Positions 1-7,565 of a DNA stretch of 24,319 bases are shown here, piece by piece. Under the pieces are notes generated by a model that did no database searches, had not been told where the DNA came from, and saw nothing but the letters and a program-made list of their open reading frames with translations. The first letter of the stretch is position 1; each line of letters starts with the position of its first letter. The DNA comes from an uncultured Eubacteriales bacterium (lineage in GTDB: Bacteria; Bacillota; Clostridia; Christensenellales; UBA1242), in assembly GCA_949067325.1 (NCBI GenBank), contig CARTDZ010000016.1, forward strand, positions 1 to 24,319, given 5' to 3'. The translations under genes were made by a program, and so were the position numbers.

Positions 1-9
1 ACTTTTTAA

Positions 10-191
10 AAAATAAAAAAAACTATTGAAAAAATTTGGTTTTATTTAAAAAAAAACTTGAAAACGACAGCAAAGAAAGCCTACTCGAAATCTTTAAATA
101 AGATAACAATTAAAAACAGAGTAAAAGAAAAATGACGCAAGAAATTGTTGAAGGGTATCAAACGCTTCTATTGCCTTATCCTTGCGTATAA
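10..191 (+). other. Two overlapping short open frames, coding status uncertain
   Basis: A plus-strand frame is open from about base 10 to a TGA at 133-135 and encodes a Lys-rich peptide of about 40 residues without a clear start. Its stop overlaps (ATGA) an ATG at 132 that opens a 19-residue frame ending at 191, immediately before the terminator at 190-220. The ATGA overlap is the kind seen in coupled genes, but there is no good ribosome binding site and I recognise neither peptide. They may be the decayed 3' end of a gene to the left of the window. Confidence 0.15.
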
Positions 192-220
192 AAAAAAGAC
201 CTAGCTATAGGCCTTTTTTC
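190..220. terminator. Bidirectional intrinsic terminator after gyrA
   Basis: The hairpin pairs AAAAAAG with CTTTTTT and CCTA with TAGG around a GCTA loop, with one A-C mismatch. U-runs follow on both strands, so it can end gyrA transcription (minus) and any plus-strand transcript entering from the left. Confidence 0.7.
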
Positions 221-260
221 TTGTGTAACAACATGATATAAGTTTGTCAAAACTTTTTCT

Positions 261-290
261 TATTTTGTTATTCATTATTTTGTTATTCAT
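261..290 (-). repeat. 15-bp tandem duplication over the gyrA stop codon
   Basis: Bases 261-275 and 276-290 are identical 15-mers in tandem. On the minus strand this duplicates five codons, AAT GAA TAA CAA AAT, so a second in-frame TAA lies five codons after the first. Slippage during replication explains it simply. Confidence 0.8.
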
Positions 291-2820
291 TATCTGGATT
301 TTCAACAACTATATTTTCAGTTGTTTGCTCTTCGCTTGCTGCGGCTTCGTCAGTGAGTTCTTCTTCAGGTGCTTTTTCAGCAAGGGCGACGCCAACAATT
401 TTTGCGTCATCTCTTAGTTTCATAACTCTTACGCCTTGGCTTACGCGTGAAAGGCTGCTGATTTGATCGACTGGAGTTCTGATAATCACGCCGTTGTCAG
501 CGATAAGCAAGATGTCGTTATCTTCAAATGATTGTTTTAGGGCGGCTAGAAGGCCAGTTTTTTCGTTGAATACGCCAGCCTTGACACCCATTCCGCCACG
601 GCCTTGCAAGCGGTATTCTTCAACGTTTGAACGTTTGCCATAACCTTTTTCAGAAATGGTTACGATTTGGCTGTTTTCTTTTACAACGCACATATCTACA
701 ATAAAATCTTTTTCAGAAAGCTTCATGCTGCGAACGCCTTGACTTGATCTTCCAACTTCACGCACATCGTCTTCTGCAAAGCGGATACACTTGCCTTCGT
801 GTGATGCAACAAGAATGTCATCATTTCCGCTTGAAACTTCAACGCCAATAAGCTCGTCGCCTTCAAGCAAGCGGATTGCAATCTTGCCAACCTTTCGGAT
901 AAGCACAAACTCAGAAAGAGGTGTTTTCTTGATAAGGCCTTTCTTTGTCGCCATGATGAGATTGCCTTTGTCGTCTTCGTGTCTTGCGATAATTGTTGTG
1001 ACCTTTTCTTCAGGCGAAAGCTGCAAGAGGTTGATGATTGCTCTGCCTTTGGCAGTTCTTTGAGCTTCAGGCACTTCATAAGCCTTTATGCAGTACACCT
1101 TGCCAAAGTTGGTGAAGAATAAGAGATCATCATGCGTGCAGGTCACAAACATAGACTTGACGTAGTCTTCTTCCTTGGTTTTGTGTGCAGTCACGCCCAC
1201 GCCGCCACGATTTTGAGCTTTGTATTCTTTGGCTGACATACGTTTGATGTAGCCCTGATTTGTCATTGAAATAACAACGTCTTCCTTCTCGATAAGATCT
1301 GCAATATCAATTCCGCCACCATCAAGAGAAATTTCAGATTTTCTCGCATCACCATAAGCAAGCTTGATTTCTTCAAAATTGTCGCGCAAGATTTGTAGCA
1401 CGCGCTCTGGTCTTGCGATAATGTCTTTATAATCAGCAATCATTGTTTCAAGCTCTTTGAGTTCGTCATTAAGCTTGCCAACTTCCAAACTTGTAAGTTT
1501 AGACAGTCTCATGTCAAGGATTGCGTTTGCTTGGATTTCATCAAGTTCAAAGTTTTGAGTAAGCCCTAAAATTGCCGCTTGCCTATCTTCAGCGCCTTTG
1601 ATGATTTTGATTACTTCATCAATGTTTGCAAGTGCAATCACAAGCCCGCGTACAATATGCTCACGCTCCTCAGCTTTGGCAAGATTATATTTTGTTCTTC
1701 TCACCAAAACTTCTTTTTGATGTTCAAGATAATAGTAAAGCATCTCTTTGAGGTTTAGTATTCTTGGCTGATTGCCAACAAGCGCGAGGAAGATTATTCC
1801 TGAGCCTTTTTGAAGTAGGGTGTGTTTGTAAAGTGAGTTTAACACTACCTGAGCATTAAAGTCTTTCTTAACTTCAACCACAACTCTCATACCTTGTCTG
1901 TCAGACTCTTCCTTAATATCGCTGATGCCTTCAAGTTTTTTGTTTTTTACAAGGTCGGCCATTTGAATGATAAATTGAGCTTTGTTGACTTGGTAAGGAA
2001 GCTCGGTAATAATAATGCGGCTTCTGCCGTTTGCCATTTCTTCAATGTCAGTCTTGCCGCGAACGATAATTCCGCCGCGACCAGTCTTGTATGCGTGCTT
2101 AATGGCCGTTCTGCCCATAATAACACCGCCAGTAGGAAAGTCTGGTGCAGGAATAATCTTTATAAGTTCCTCAATATCAATCTCAGGGTTGTCTATAAGG
2201 GCTTGCAAGCCATTTAAAACCTCGGTAAGGTTGTGAGGTGGTATATTTGTCGCCATACCAACAGCAATGCCGTCAGAGCCATTTATCAAGAGGTTTGGAA
2301 TTTTTGCAGGAAGAACAACTGGTTGGACTTCAGTATTGTCAAAGTTTGGATAGAAGTCAACAGTGTCCTTGTCAATGTCTTCGAGCATAAGTCCTGCTAT
2401 TTTTGAAAGGCGTGCTTCAGTGTAACGCATAGCAGCAGGAGGGTCGCCGTCAACAGAGCCAAAGTTGCCTTGTCCGTCAACAAGAGGATAGCGGATAGAG
2501 AAATCTTGAGCAAGACGAACCATAGCGTCGTAAACAGAACTGTCGCCGTGAGGGTGGTATTTACCCATAACATCACCGACAATACGCGCACATTTCTTGG
2601 TTGGTCTGTCATAGAAGTTGTTCATTTCGCCCATTGCATAAAGTATGCGACGATGCACAGGCTTCAAACCATCGCGCACGTCAGGAATGGCACGCGAAAC
2701 ATTGACAGCCATAGCGTAAGAAATAAAAGAACGCTTAAGGTTGTCAACAGTGTCAACTTTTTCGACTTTTGTCTCTTGGAAGATTTCCTCGAGCGACTTC
2801 TTGCTTTCAAAATTTTTCAT
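283..2820 (-). CDS. gyrA: DNA gyrase subunit A
   Basis: Breaks and rejoins DNA in the A2B2 gyrase that introduces negative supercoils using ATP. The protein has the N-terminal winged-helix/tower domain with catalytic Tyr in AAMRYTE (residue 133 counting from the start chosen here) and a C-terminal six-bladed pinwheel. The quinolone-determining positions keep Ser and Asp (HGDSSVYD). The GyrA-box position reads QNRGGVG rather than the consensus QRRGGKG, so one basic residue is lost. The C-terminal tail is acidic. An upstream in-frame ATG at 2832 would add four residues, but the GGAG that lies inside that extension sits 6 bases before the ATG at 2820, so 2820 is preferred. The gene follows the DUF488 gene closely and was probably transcribed with it. 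GyrA rather than ParC is supported by the neighbouring gyrB and the typical length (845 aa). Confidence 0.96.
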   Translation of the reverse strand: MKNFESKKSLEEIFQETKVEKVDTVDNLKRSFISYAMAVNVSRAIPDVRDGLKPVHRRILYAMGEMNNFYDRPTKKCARIVGDVMGKYHPHGDSSVYDAMVRLAQDFSIRYPLVDGQGNFGSVDGDPPAAMRYTEARLSKIAGLMLEDIDKDTVDFYPNFDNTEVQPVVLPAKIPNLLINGSDGIAVGMATNIPPHNLTEVLNGLQALIDNPEIDIEELIKIIPAPDFPTGGVIMGRTAIKHAYKTGRGGIIVRGKTDIEEMANGRSRIIITELPYQVNKAQFIIQMADLVKNKKLEGISDIKEESDRQGMRVVVEVKKDFNAQVVLNSLYKHTLLQKGSGIIFLALVGNQPRILNLKEMLYYYLEHQKEVLVRRTKYNLAKAEEREHIVRGLVIALANIDEVIKIIKGAEDRQAAILGLTQNFELDEIQANAILDMRLSKLTSLEVGKLNDELKELETMIADYKDIIARPERVLQILRDNFEEIKLAYGDARKSEISLDGGGIDIADLIEKEDVVISMTNQGYIKRMSAKEYKAQNRGGVGVTAHKTKEEDYVKSMFVTCTHDDLLFFTNFGKVYCIKAYEVPEAQRTAKGRAIINLLQLSPEEKVTTIIARHEDDKGNLIMATKKGLIKKTPLSEFVLIRKVGKIAIRLLEGDELIGVEVSSGNDDILVASHEGKCIRFAEDDVREVGRSSQGVRSMKLSEKDFIVDMCVVKENSQIVTISEKGYGKRSNVEEYRLQGRGGMGVKAGVFNEKTGLLAALKQSFEDNDILLIADNGVIIRTPVDQISSLSRVSQGVRVMKLRDDAKIVGVALAEKAPEEELTDEAAASEEQTTENIVVENPDNE

Positions 2821-2835
2821 ATTTTTCTCCATTTT

Positions 2836-3345
2836 TTACCCATGAAAGGCTTGGTTTTTTGTGTTTTTTATCATTTTTTCAAGTTTTGCTTTTAATTTTT
2901 GTTTATTTTCAATTACTGCTTTGTCGTTTTCAAAGTCAAGCTCATCAATTTCAATGCCAAGGTTAAGTTCAAGCCATGCTGCAACCAAAAACCTGTGACA
3001 AAACTGGGTTGGTTTTTCAAAGCATAATAGTACTGCATTCTCGCCCAAAGAGGAATACACTTCGCTGGCCTCAAGAGGCAAAAGGACTTTGTTATAAAAC
3101 TTGTTTATATAGTCATCTTGATTTTCTTCTTTAAGCTTTTGATATTCTTGTTCACCAATCGCGTCTTTTAATTTTTCAATTTCGGTTTCTCGTGCTTTCC
3201 AAATTTTGAAGAATGTATAGGGTGATAATTTTCGCTCGGCTCTTCCACCAAAACCGACAAGCTTACCTTGGTCAACAGAAATCGCAATCGGAACATACTT
3301 TTTTGTATCAATAGTCTTTAATCTTGCGTAATAAGATGTTTTCAT
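2836..3345 (-). CDS. DUF488 family protein
   Basis: A 169-residue cytosolic protein of unknown biochemical role. The diagnostic stretch is LLCFEKPTQFCHR (about 106-118), matching the C-terminal Cys/His signature of the DUF488 family (usually C-x-E-x...C-H-R). The middle is charged and helical (about 48-85), longer than in minimal members. The start is well set by GGAGG six bases before the ATG. It ends 15 bases before the preferred gyrA start (3 bases before the alternative one), so the two genes probably share a transcript. It sits between gyrB and gyrA, where many Bacillota have nothing or another small gene. Family assignment is by motif; function is not inferable. Confidence 0.8.
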   Translation of the reverse strand: MKTSYYARLKTIDTKKYVPIAISVDQGKLVGFGGRAERKLSPYTFFKIWKARETEIEKLKDAIGEQEYQKLKEENQDDYINKFYNKVLLPLEASEVYSSLGENAVLLCFEKPTQFCHRFLVAAWLELNLGIEIDELDFENDKAVIENKQKLKAKLEKMIKNTKNQAFHG

Positions 3346-3401
3346 TTTTCCTCCATAAAGTATTGATATAATTCCGTCTGGAAAAACTTAATCGAAGTAT
3401 T

Positions 3402-3433
3402 TGTTCAGCCCGTCAGAAAAGCGGATAATCCGC
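3402..3433 (-). terminator. Weak hairpin after gyrB
   Basis: Directly after the gyrB stop the palindrome GCGGATAATCCGC (3421-3433) can form a 5-bp GC-rich stem with a 3-base loop, followed on the minus strand by only TTTTC. It could partly terminate or process the transcript between gyrB and the DUF488-gyrA pair. Confidence 0.35.
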
Positions 3434-3434
3434 A

Positions 3435-5408
3435 CTAGACGTCGAGGTCTGTTACAAGGGTGGCGTTTGCTTCGATGAATTGGCGGCGGAGGTTAGGGTC
3501 TTCGCCCATGAGGTCATTAAACATCTTTTCTGCCTCAATCGCGTCGTCCATGGTCAGCTGAATGAGAATGCGGTGTTCTGGATTCATAGTAGTTTCCCAA
3601 AGCTGCTCAGCGTTCATCTCACCAAGACCTTTATATCGCTGTTGAGCGCAGCCTTTTCTGCCGTTTTCGGCATACCAAGTCTCAAGCTCTTCGTCTGAGT
3701 AGAAGTAGTATTCTTCCTTATTCTTAGTCACCTTGTAAAGAGGTGGCTTTGCAGCATACACATGGCCATGCTCAAGCAGAGGTCTCATATATCTGAAGAA
3801 GAAGGTTAAAAGCAAAATTCTTATGTGCGCTCCGTCAACGTCGGCATCGGTCATGCAGATGATTTTGTTGTAACGAAGTTTGTCTTCGTTAAATTCAGCA
3901 CCAATTCCAGTTCCAAACGCTGTGATCATGCTTTTAATTTCAGCGTTTTCAAGGATACGGTTAAGCCTTGCTTTTTCAACGTTCAAGATTTTGCCGCGAA
4001 GAGGAAGAATAGCTTGGAAGCGTCTGTCTCTTCCAGTCTTAGCAGTTCCGCCCGCTGAATCGCCCTCTACGATGTAAATTTCGCAGAATTTGCGGTCTTT
4101 TTCAGAGCAGTCTGCAAGCTTGCCAGGCAAGGTCGTGCTTTCAAGCACTCCTTTTCTTCTTGTGAGGTCTCTTGCATTTCTCGCCGCGTCTCTTGCTCGC
4201 TTAGCGTTGATACTTTTTAATATGAGGTTTCTTGCCTCAACTGGGTGGTTTTCAAGATAGTCTCCAAAAGCGTCCTGCATCGCTTTGTTGACAATCGCTC
4301 TCATTTCGCTATTTCCAAGCTTTGTCTTTGTCTGACCTTCAAATTGAGGATTTCGCAGTTTAACTGAAATAATAGCAGTTATACCTTCACGGCAGTCGTC
4401 ACCAGAAAGTTTTTCATTTTCTTTTATTATCTTGTTTGCAAGCGCATAGTCGTTTATCACCTTTGTAAGACCATTCTTAAAGCCTTCGAGGTGAGTGCCA
4501 CCTTCTTCGGTGTTGATATTGTTGGCATAGGCGTTTATAATCTCACTATAGCCTGAATTGAATTGAAAACAAACTTCAATTTCATTTTCAAGTTCGCCTT
4601 TTGAGCTGCGGTTGAACTTGTTGAAATATACAGGTGCAGAAAGTATTGTTTCTTGGTTTTTGTTGAGATAATCAACAAACTCAACAATGCCGCCTTTAAA
4701 TTCAAACCTGTCTGTCTTTTCTTGACCTTCACGCTTGTCTTCAAGTGTGATAACAAGGCCTTTGTTTAGAAAGGCAATTTCACGAAAACGATTTTTCATG
4801 GTGTTGTAATTAAATACAACAGTTTCAAAAATCTCGTCGTCTGGCAAGAAGGTGATAACAGTACCGCGTCTGTCAGTATTGCCAACAATCTTAAGCTGGT
4901 TTGTGACCTTGCCGCGAGAAAATTCAATTTGATGATGTTTGCCGTTTTGATAAACATCAGCTCTCATATATTTTGAAAGGGCATTCACGCAAGATACGCC
5001 TACGCCGTGAAGTCCGCCTGAAATCTTGTAGCCTTCGCCACCAAACTTTCCGCCTGCATGAAGCTTTGTAAGCACAACTTCAACCGCACTCTTGCCTTCC
5101 TTTGCAATCATGCCAGTAGGAATGCCGCGGCCATTGTCGGTTACAGAGCAAGTGCCATCGTTGTTGAGACAAACATCAATCTGAGTGCAGTATCCAGCCA
5201 AAGCTTCGTCAATAGAGTTGTCAACAACTTCGGTCACAAGGTGATGAAGACCATGCTCGTCAGTCGAGCCAATATACATACCTGGTCTTTTGCGCACTGG
5301 CTCAAGCCCTTCAAGCACCTGTATATCTGTGGCGTCATATTTGACAGATTTTCCTATTTCAAGCTCTTCCTCGTTTTTTACAGCGTCAACTGGTCTATTC
5401 TCTTCCAT
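3435..5408 (-). CDS. gyrB: DNA gyrase subunit B
   Basis: ATPase subunit of gyrase. From residue 1: GHKL ATPase domain with DNGRGIP (91-97) and GLHGVGVSCVNALS (132-145), the transducer with the QTKTKLGNSE loop (359-368), then TOPRIM with EGDSAGG (448-454) and the metal-binding DADVDG (521-526), and a C-terminal tail ending near FIEANA. The run RDRRFQAILPLRGKILNVEKARL-like block is GyrB type rather than ParE type. The frame is open 38 codons further upstream, but that stretch lies over the promoter; the ATG at 5408 has AAGGGG six bases before it, giving 657 residues, normal for Bacillota. It has its own promoter (5439-5467) and is followed by DUF488 and gyrA on the same strand. Confidence 0.96.
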   Translation of the reverse strand: MEENRPVDAVKNEEELEIGKSVKYDATDIQVLEGLEPVRKRPGMYIGSTDEHGLHHLVTEVVDNSIDEALAGYCTQIDVCLNNDGTCSVTDNGRGIPTGMIAKEGKSAVEVVLTKLHAGGKFGGEGYKISGGLHGVGVSCVNALSKYMRADVYQNGKHHQIEFSRGKVTNQLKIVGNTDRRGTVITFLPDDEIFETVVFNYNTMKNRFREIAFLNKGLVITLEDKREGQEKTDRFEFKGGIVEFVDYLNKNQETILSAPVYFNKFNRSSKGELENEIEVCFQFNSGYSEIINAYANNINTEEGGTHLEGFKNGLTKVINDYALANKIIKENEKLSGDDCREGITAIISVKLRNPQFEGQTKTKLGNSEMRAIVNKAMQDAFGDYLENHPVEARNLILKSINAKRARDAARNARDLTRRKGVLESTTLPGKLADCSEKDRKFCEIYIVEGDSAGGTAKTGRDRRFQAILPLRGKILNVEKARLNRILENAEIKSMITAFGTGIGAEFNEDKLRYNKIICMTDADVDGAHIRILLLTFFFRYMRPLLEHGHVYAAKPPLYKVTKNKEEYYFYSDEELETWYAENGRKGCAQQRYKGLGEMNAEQLWETTMNPEHRILIQLTMDDAIEAEKMFNDLMGEDPNLRRQFIEANATLVTDLDV

Positions 5409-5438
5409 AAATTTCCCCTTATATATATTATATATAAT

Positions 5439-5467
5439 ATTATAATATAATAATATAGAAAAGGCAA
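5439..5467 (-). promoter_or_regulatory. gyrB promoter
   Basis: On the minus strand TTGCCT (5467-5462), a 17-base spacer and a perfect TATAAT (5444-5439) lie about 30 bases upstream of the gyrB start. The spacer and leader are almost pure A/T, which may make the promoter responsive to DNA supercoiling, as gyrase promoters are in other bacteria (inference). Confidence 0.75.
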
Positions 5468-5518
5468 GTGTTTTATCTGAAAACGCGGGTGTTTTTTTGA
5501 CGAAATTTTGTTGTATGC

Positions 5519-5549
5519 ACAAAAAAAAGAAAGGCTATAAACCTTTCTT
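5519..5549 (-). terminator. Intrinsic terminator after the 160-residue gene
   Basis: An 8-bp stem AAGAAAGG/CCTTTCTT with a 7-base loop is followed on the minus strand by eight or more U. It lies just after the stop at 5556 and isolates gyrB from the upstream gene. Confidence 0.85.
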
Positions 5550-5555
5550 AAAATG

Positions 5556-6038
5556 TTACAATGACTGAAGAGGCTCTTTGTCTGAAATCGAATTTGCTTC
5601 TATTAAATCATCAATTTCTTGGTTTGAAGAACTGGCAAGCTCTGCCATCTCGTCGCTATAAGCTTTTTTAAGCTGCTTAAATCTATCCTTAGAAACGTAT
5701 TTGGCAACAGATTTTGGTGCAACTTGCATAAGCTTGTCAAGGTCTTTACTGCTTTTCACAAGCATTTCATCAATCACAGCGTCACCACAAATGTCAATGA
5801 AAAAATATCCGCCTTCATCACCAACCAAACAATAACCATCGTTAAAGTTGTGAGCAAAACTAAAATCCCCCAAATTCACATCATCTCTAAAAATGGTAAA
5901 TAAGGTATTTGTTTCATTTGCAACTTGCTTAAATTTGAAACGGCAATCAACAGATTTTTTATCAAAGTTTTCTCTAAGCTCAACAAAACGCTCGTCATCT
6001 GGGTTTGAAAAACAAAAATCTTGTTTTAAAAAGTTCAT
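5556..6038 (-). CDS. Hypothetical protein, 160 residues
   Basis: I do not recognise this protein. It is soluble, with no signal peptide or membrane segment. The first half (about 1-95) has alternating hydrophobic and aromatic residues suggesting a beta-rich fold, including a GGYFFIDICGDAVID segment; the second half (about 95-160) is helical and charged, ending in an acidic tail. It is a single-gene unit: a strong AGGAGG five bases before the ATG, a good promoter (6078-6106) and its own terminator (5519-5549) make it almost certainly expressed. The neighbours (gyrB downstream, a divergent GtrA-like gene upstream) do not suggest a role. Confidence 0.75.
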   Translation of the reverse strand: MNFLKQDFCFSNPDDERFVELRENFDKKSVDCRFKFKQVANETNTLFTIFRDDVNLGDFSFAHNFNDGYCLVGDEGGYFFIDICGDAVIDEMLVKSSKDLDKLMQVAPKSVAKYVSKDRFKQLKKAYSDEMAELASSSNQEIDDLIEANSISDKEPLQSL

Positions 6039-6077
6039 AATTTCCTCCTATCTAGCAATTATTTACTTATATCACAA

Positions 6078-6106
6078 ATTTAACACTTTTTATCAAGCTT
6101 TGTCAA
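6078..6106 (-). promoter_or_regulatory. Promoter of the 160-residue gene
   Basis: On the minus strand a perfect TTGACA (6106-6101), a 17-base spacer and TTAAAT (6083-6078) precede the gene by about 40 bases. Confidence 0.65.
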
Positions 6107-6132
6107 ATCATTTAAAAATAAGTCAAAATCTT

Positions 6133-6161
6133 TTGCATTTTTTTAAGATTTGTTATATCAT
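6133..6161 (+). promoter_or_regulatory. Promoter of the GtrA-like gene
   Basis: TTGCAT (6133-6138), a 17-base spacer and TATCAT (6156-6161), 26 bases before the start codon. It is arranged back to back with the minus-strand promoter at 6078-6106, only 26 bases away. Confidence 0.65.
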
Positions 6162-6187
6162 ATACCTTGAAAATGTAGGGGAGAAAT

Positions 6188-7021
6188 ATGGCAGAAAATA
6201 AAAATAAAGTGGAAGAACAAAATTTAGAAGAAAGCAAACAACCTAAGTCTTCCAAAAACGAAGAAATTTTAAGAACTCTCAAATTTATAGGCTTTTCAAT
6301 TTCAGCAGGGGTTATTCAATTCGGTTTAACGGCAATTTTAGAGCTTGTAGGCTTGAAAGATGATCTTCATTGGATAGCATATGGCATAGGCCTCGTCGCA
6401 TCAGTTTTGTGGAACTTTACCTTCAATCGCAAATTCACCTTTAAGTCGGCAAACAATATTCCTGTAGCAATGACTTTGGTTGCGTTATATTATGCAGTGT
6501 TTACACCTATTTCGGTTTGGGGCGATAAACAACTTGTGGCCGTTCATGGTTGGTTAGGATTGTTATCTACAGCTTTCTTTATGATTATCAATTTTGTAAC
6601 TGAATTTTTGTGGCAACGTTTTGTTGTTTTCAGAAATTCAATAAACTCAGCAGTTTCAAACGAAAATGAAGAAATGGTTTCCTCTGATGACGCTGCATCT
6701 GACCAAAAAGCGAAAAAAGAAAAGAACAAGTCTGGCAAGCTTGGCCATATCAATTATCAGGCGATAGAACGCGAAATGGAACTTCTCAAACAAACTCGCA
6801 CTCAAAAAACGCCTGTTCAAAACTATTTGGAAGAACTTGGTGGTGCAACCACATCGCAGTCACAACAAAAACTTCAGCAGCAATCAAATGTTCAAGTTCA
6901 AACACAACAAGCCAAACAAGCAAAAGCTGCTCGCACACCTTCAAAGCCAAAAAGACTTGGCGAAATAAACTATGACGCTATTGCAGAAGAACTCGAACAA
7001 CTTAATAACCCTAAAAAATAG
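6188..7021 (+). CDS. GtrA-like membrane protein with duplicated C-terminal motif
   Basis: A 277-residue inner-membrane protein. Residues about 29-145 form four membrane helices with the GtrA-type signature: NFTFNRKFTFKS after helix 2 and NFVTEFLWQRFVVF at helix 4. GtrA-family proteins are thought to move undecaprenyl-phosphate-linked sugars across the membrane for cell-surface glycosylation. Unlike standard members (about 120-150 residues), this one has a cytosolic tail of about 130 residues. The tail carries a motif twice, LGHINYQAIEREMELL (185-200) and LGEINYDAIAEELEQL (257-272), separated by a Gln-rich low-complexity linker. The start is set by AGGGGAG four bases before the ATG. The gene is alone on plus, with its own promoter and terminator; no glycosyltransferase is next to it. 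The family call is by motif and topology. Confidence 0.8.
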   Translation: MAENKNKVEEQNLEESKQPKSSKNEEILRTLKFIGFSISAGVIQFGLTAILELVGLKDDLHWIAYGIGLVASVLWNFTFNRKFTFKSANNIPVAMTLVALYYAVFTPISVWGDKQLVAVHGWLGLLSTAFFMIINFVTEFLWQRFVVFRNSINSAVSNENEEMVSSDDAASDQKAKKEKNKSGKLGHINYQAIEREMELLKQTRTQKTPVQNYLEELGGATTSQSQQKLQQQSNVQVQTQQAKQAKAARTPSKPKRLGEINYDAIAEELEQLNNPKK

Positions 7022-7030
7022 ACCAAAAAA

Positions 7031-7078
7031 CAATAAAAAACGAAAAAAACATAAAAAAACAATAAAAAACGAAAAAAA
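7031..7078. repeat. A-rich tandem repeat, 29-bp period
   Basis: A 19-base A-rich segment with CAAT and CG landmarks occurs at 7031-7049 and again at 7060-7078. It lies between the GtrA-like stop codon and the terminator, with no sign of function. Confidence 0.6.
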
Positions 7079-7102
7079 GCGAGGAAACAATCCTCGCTTT
7101 TT
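7072..7102. terminator. Bidirectional terminator between convergent genes
   Basis: A 7-bp perfect stem GCGAGGA/TCCTCGC with an AACAA loop is flanked by A-run and T-run on both sides, so it serves both the GtrA-like gene (plus) and the 112-residue gene (minus), whose stop is 5 bases further on. Confidence 0.9.
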
Positions 7103-7106
7103 GATA

Positions 7107-7445
7107 TTATTCTTCAACAATTTCAATGTTTTCTTCGTCTTCAACGCCCAAAGCTTCAACAACAATAACATCTGGGTTTTGATTAATGTATTCTTCTTCC
7201 TCAGCAGTAAGAAGATAATCAAAGCCATAATCGTCTTCAAGATAATTTTTCTTGAAAGAATTATTTGTCTTTCTTTTGAAAATTCTTGAAGCAGTAACTC
7301 TAGTTTTATCCTTTGGATTGATTTTTTTGTCATAATCGCGGGTTTTGCAAGGAGAATTTTTCTTAGCTATTCCCCCACCCAGTCTTTCTCTTTTAGGAAG
7401 TGCATGAGTGTCTTCCAAAAGACTATTGCTATAATTTGTTTTCAT
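7107..7445 (-). CDS. Hypothetical protein with basic N-half and acidic C-half
   Basis: I do not recognise this 112-residue protein. Residues about 15-67 are rich in Lys/Arg with a Gly-rich LGGG patch and look disordered; residues about 68-112 are strongly acidic (AEEEE, EDEEN, IVEE) around a YGFDYLL segment. There is one Cys and no membrane segment. The split charge could allow self-association or binding to nucleic acid through the basic half (inference). Expression looks real: AGGAGG eight bases before the ATG and a near-consensus promoter at 7474-7502. It is monocistronic and converges on the GtrA-like gene. Confidence 0.75.
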   Translation of the reverse strand: MKTNYSNSLLEDTHALPKRERLGGGIAKKNSPCKTRDYDKKINPKDKTRVTASRIFKRKTNNSFKKNYLEDDYGFDYLLTAEEEEYINQNPDVIVVEALGVEDEENIEIVEE

Positions 7446-7473
7446 AATTTTTTCCTCCTGTAAATATGTTTGG

Positions 7474-7502
7474 ATTATAACATATAAAAGCAGTCAAGTC
7501 AA
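7474..7502 (-). promoter_or_regulatory. Promoter of the 112-residue gene
   Basis: On the minus strand TTGACT (7502-7497), a 17-base spacer and a perfect TATAAT (7479-7474) lie 28 bases before the start codon. Confidence 0.8.
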
Positions 7503-7565
7503 TAGGCAAATTCAATTTTTTTAATAAAATCTATAAAAAATTTATCATCTTAATTCAAACAAAGC

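Noticed and set aside
5409..5522. N-terminal extension of gyrB by 38 residues
   Set aside because: The stretch covers a clear promoter, and the ATG at 5408 has a good ribosome binding site and the normal GyrB length.
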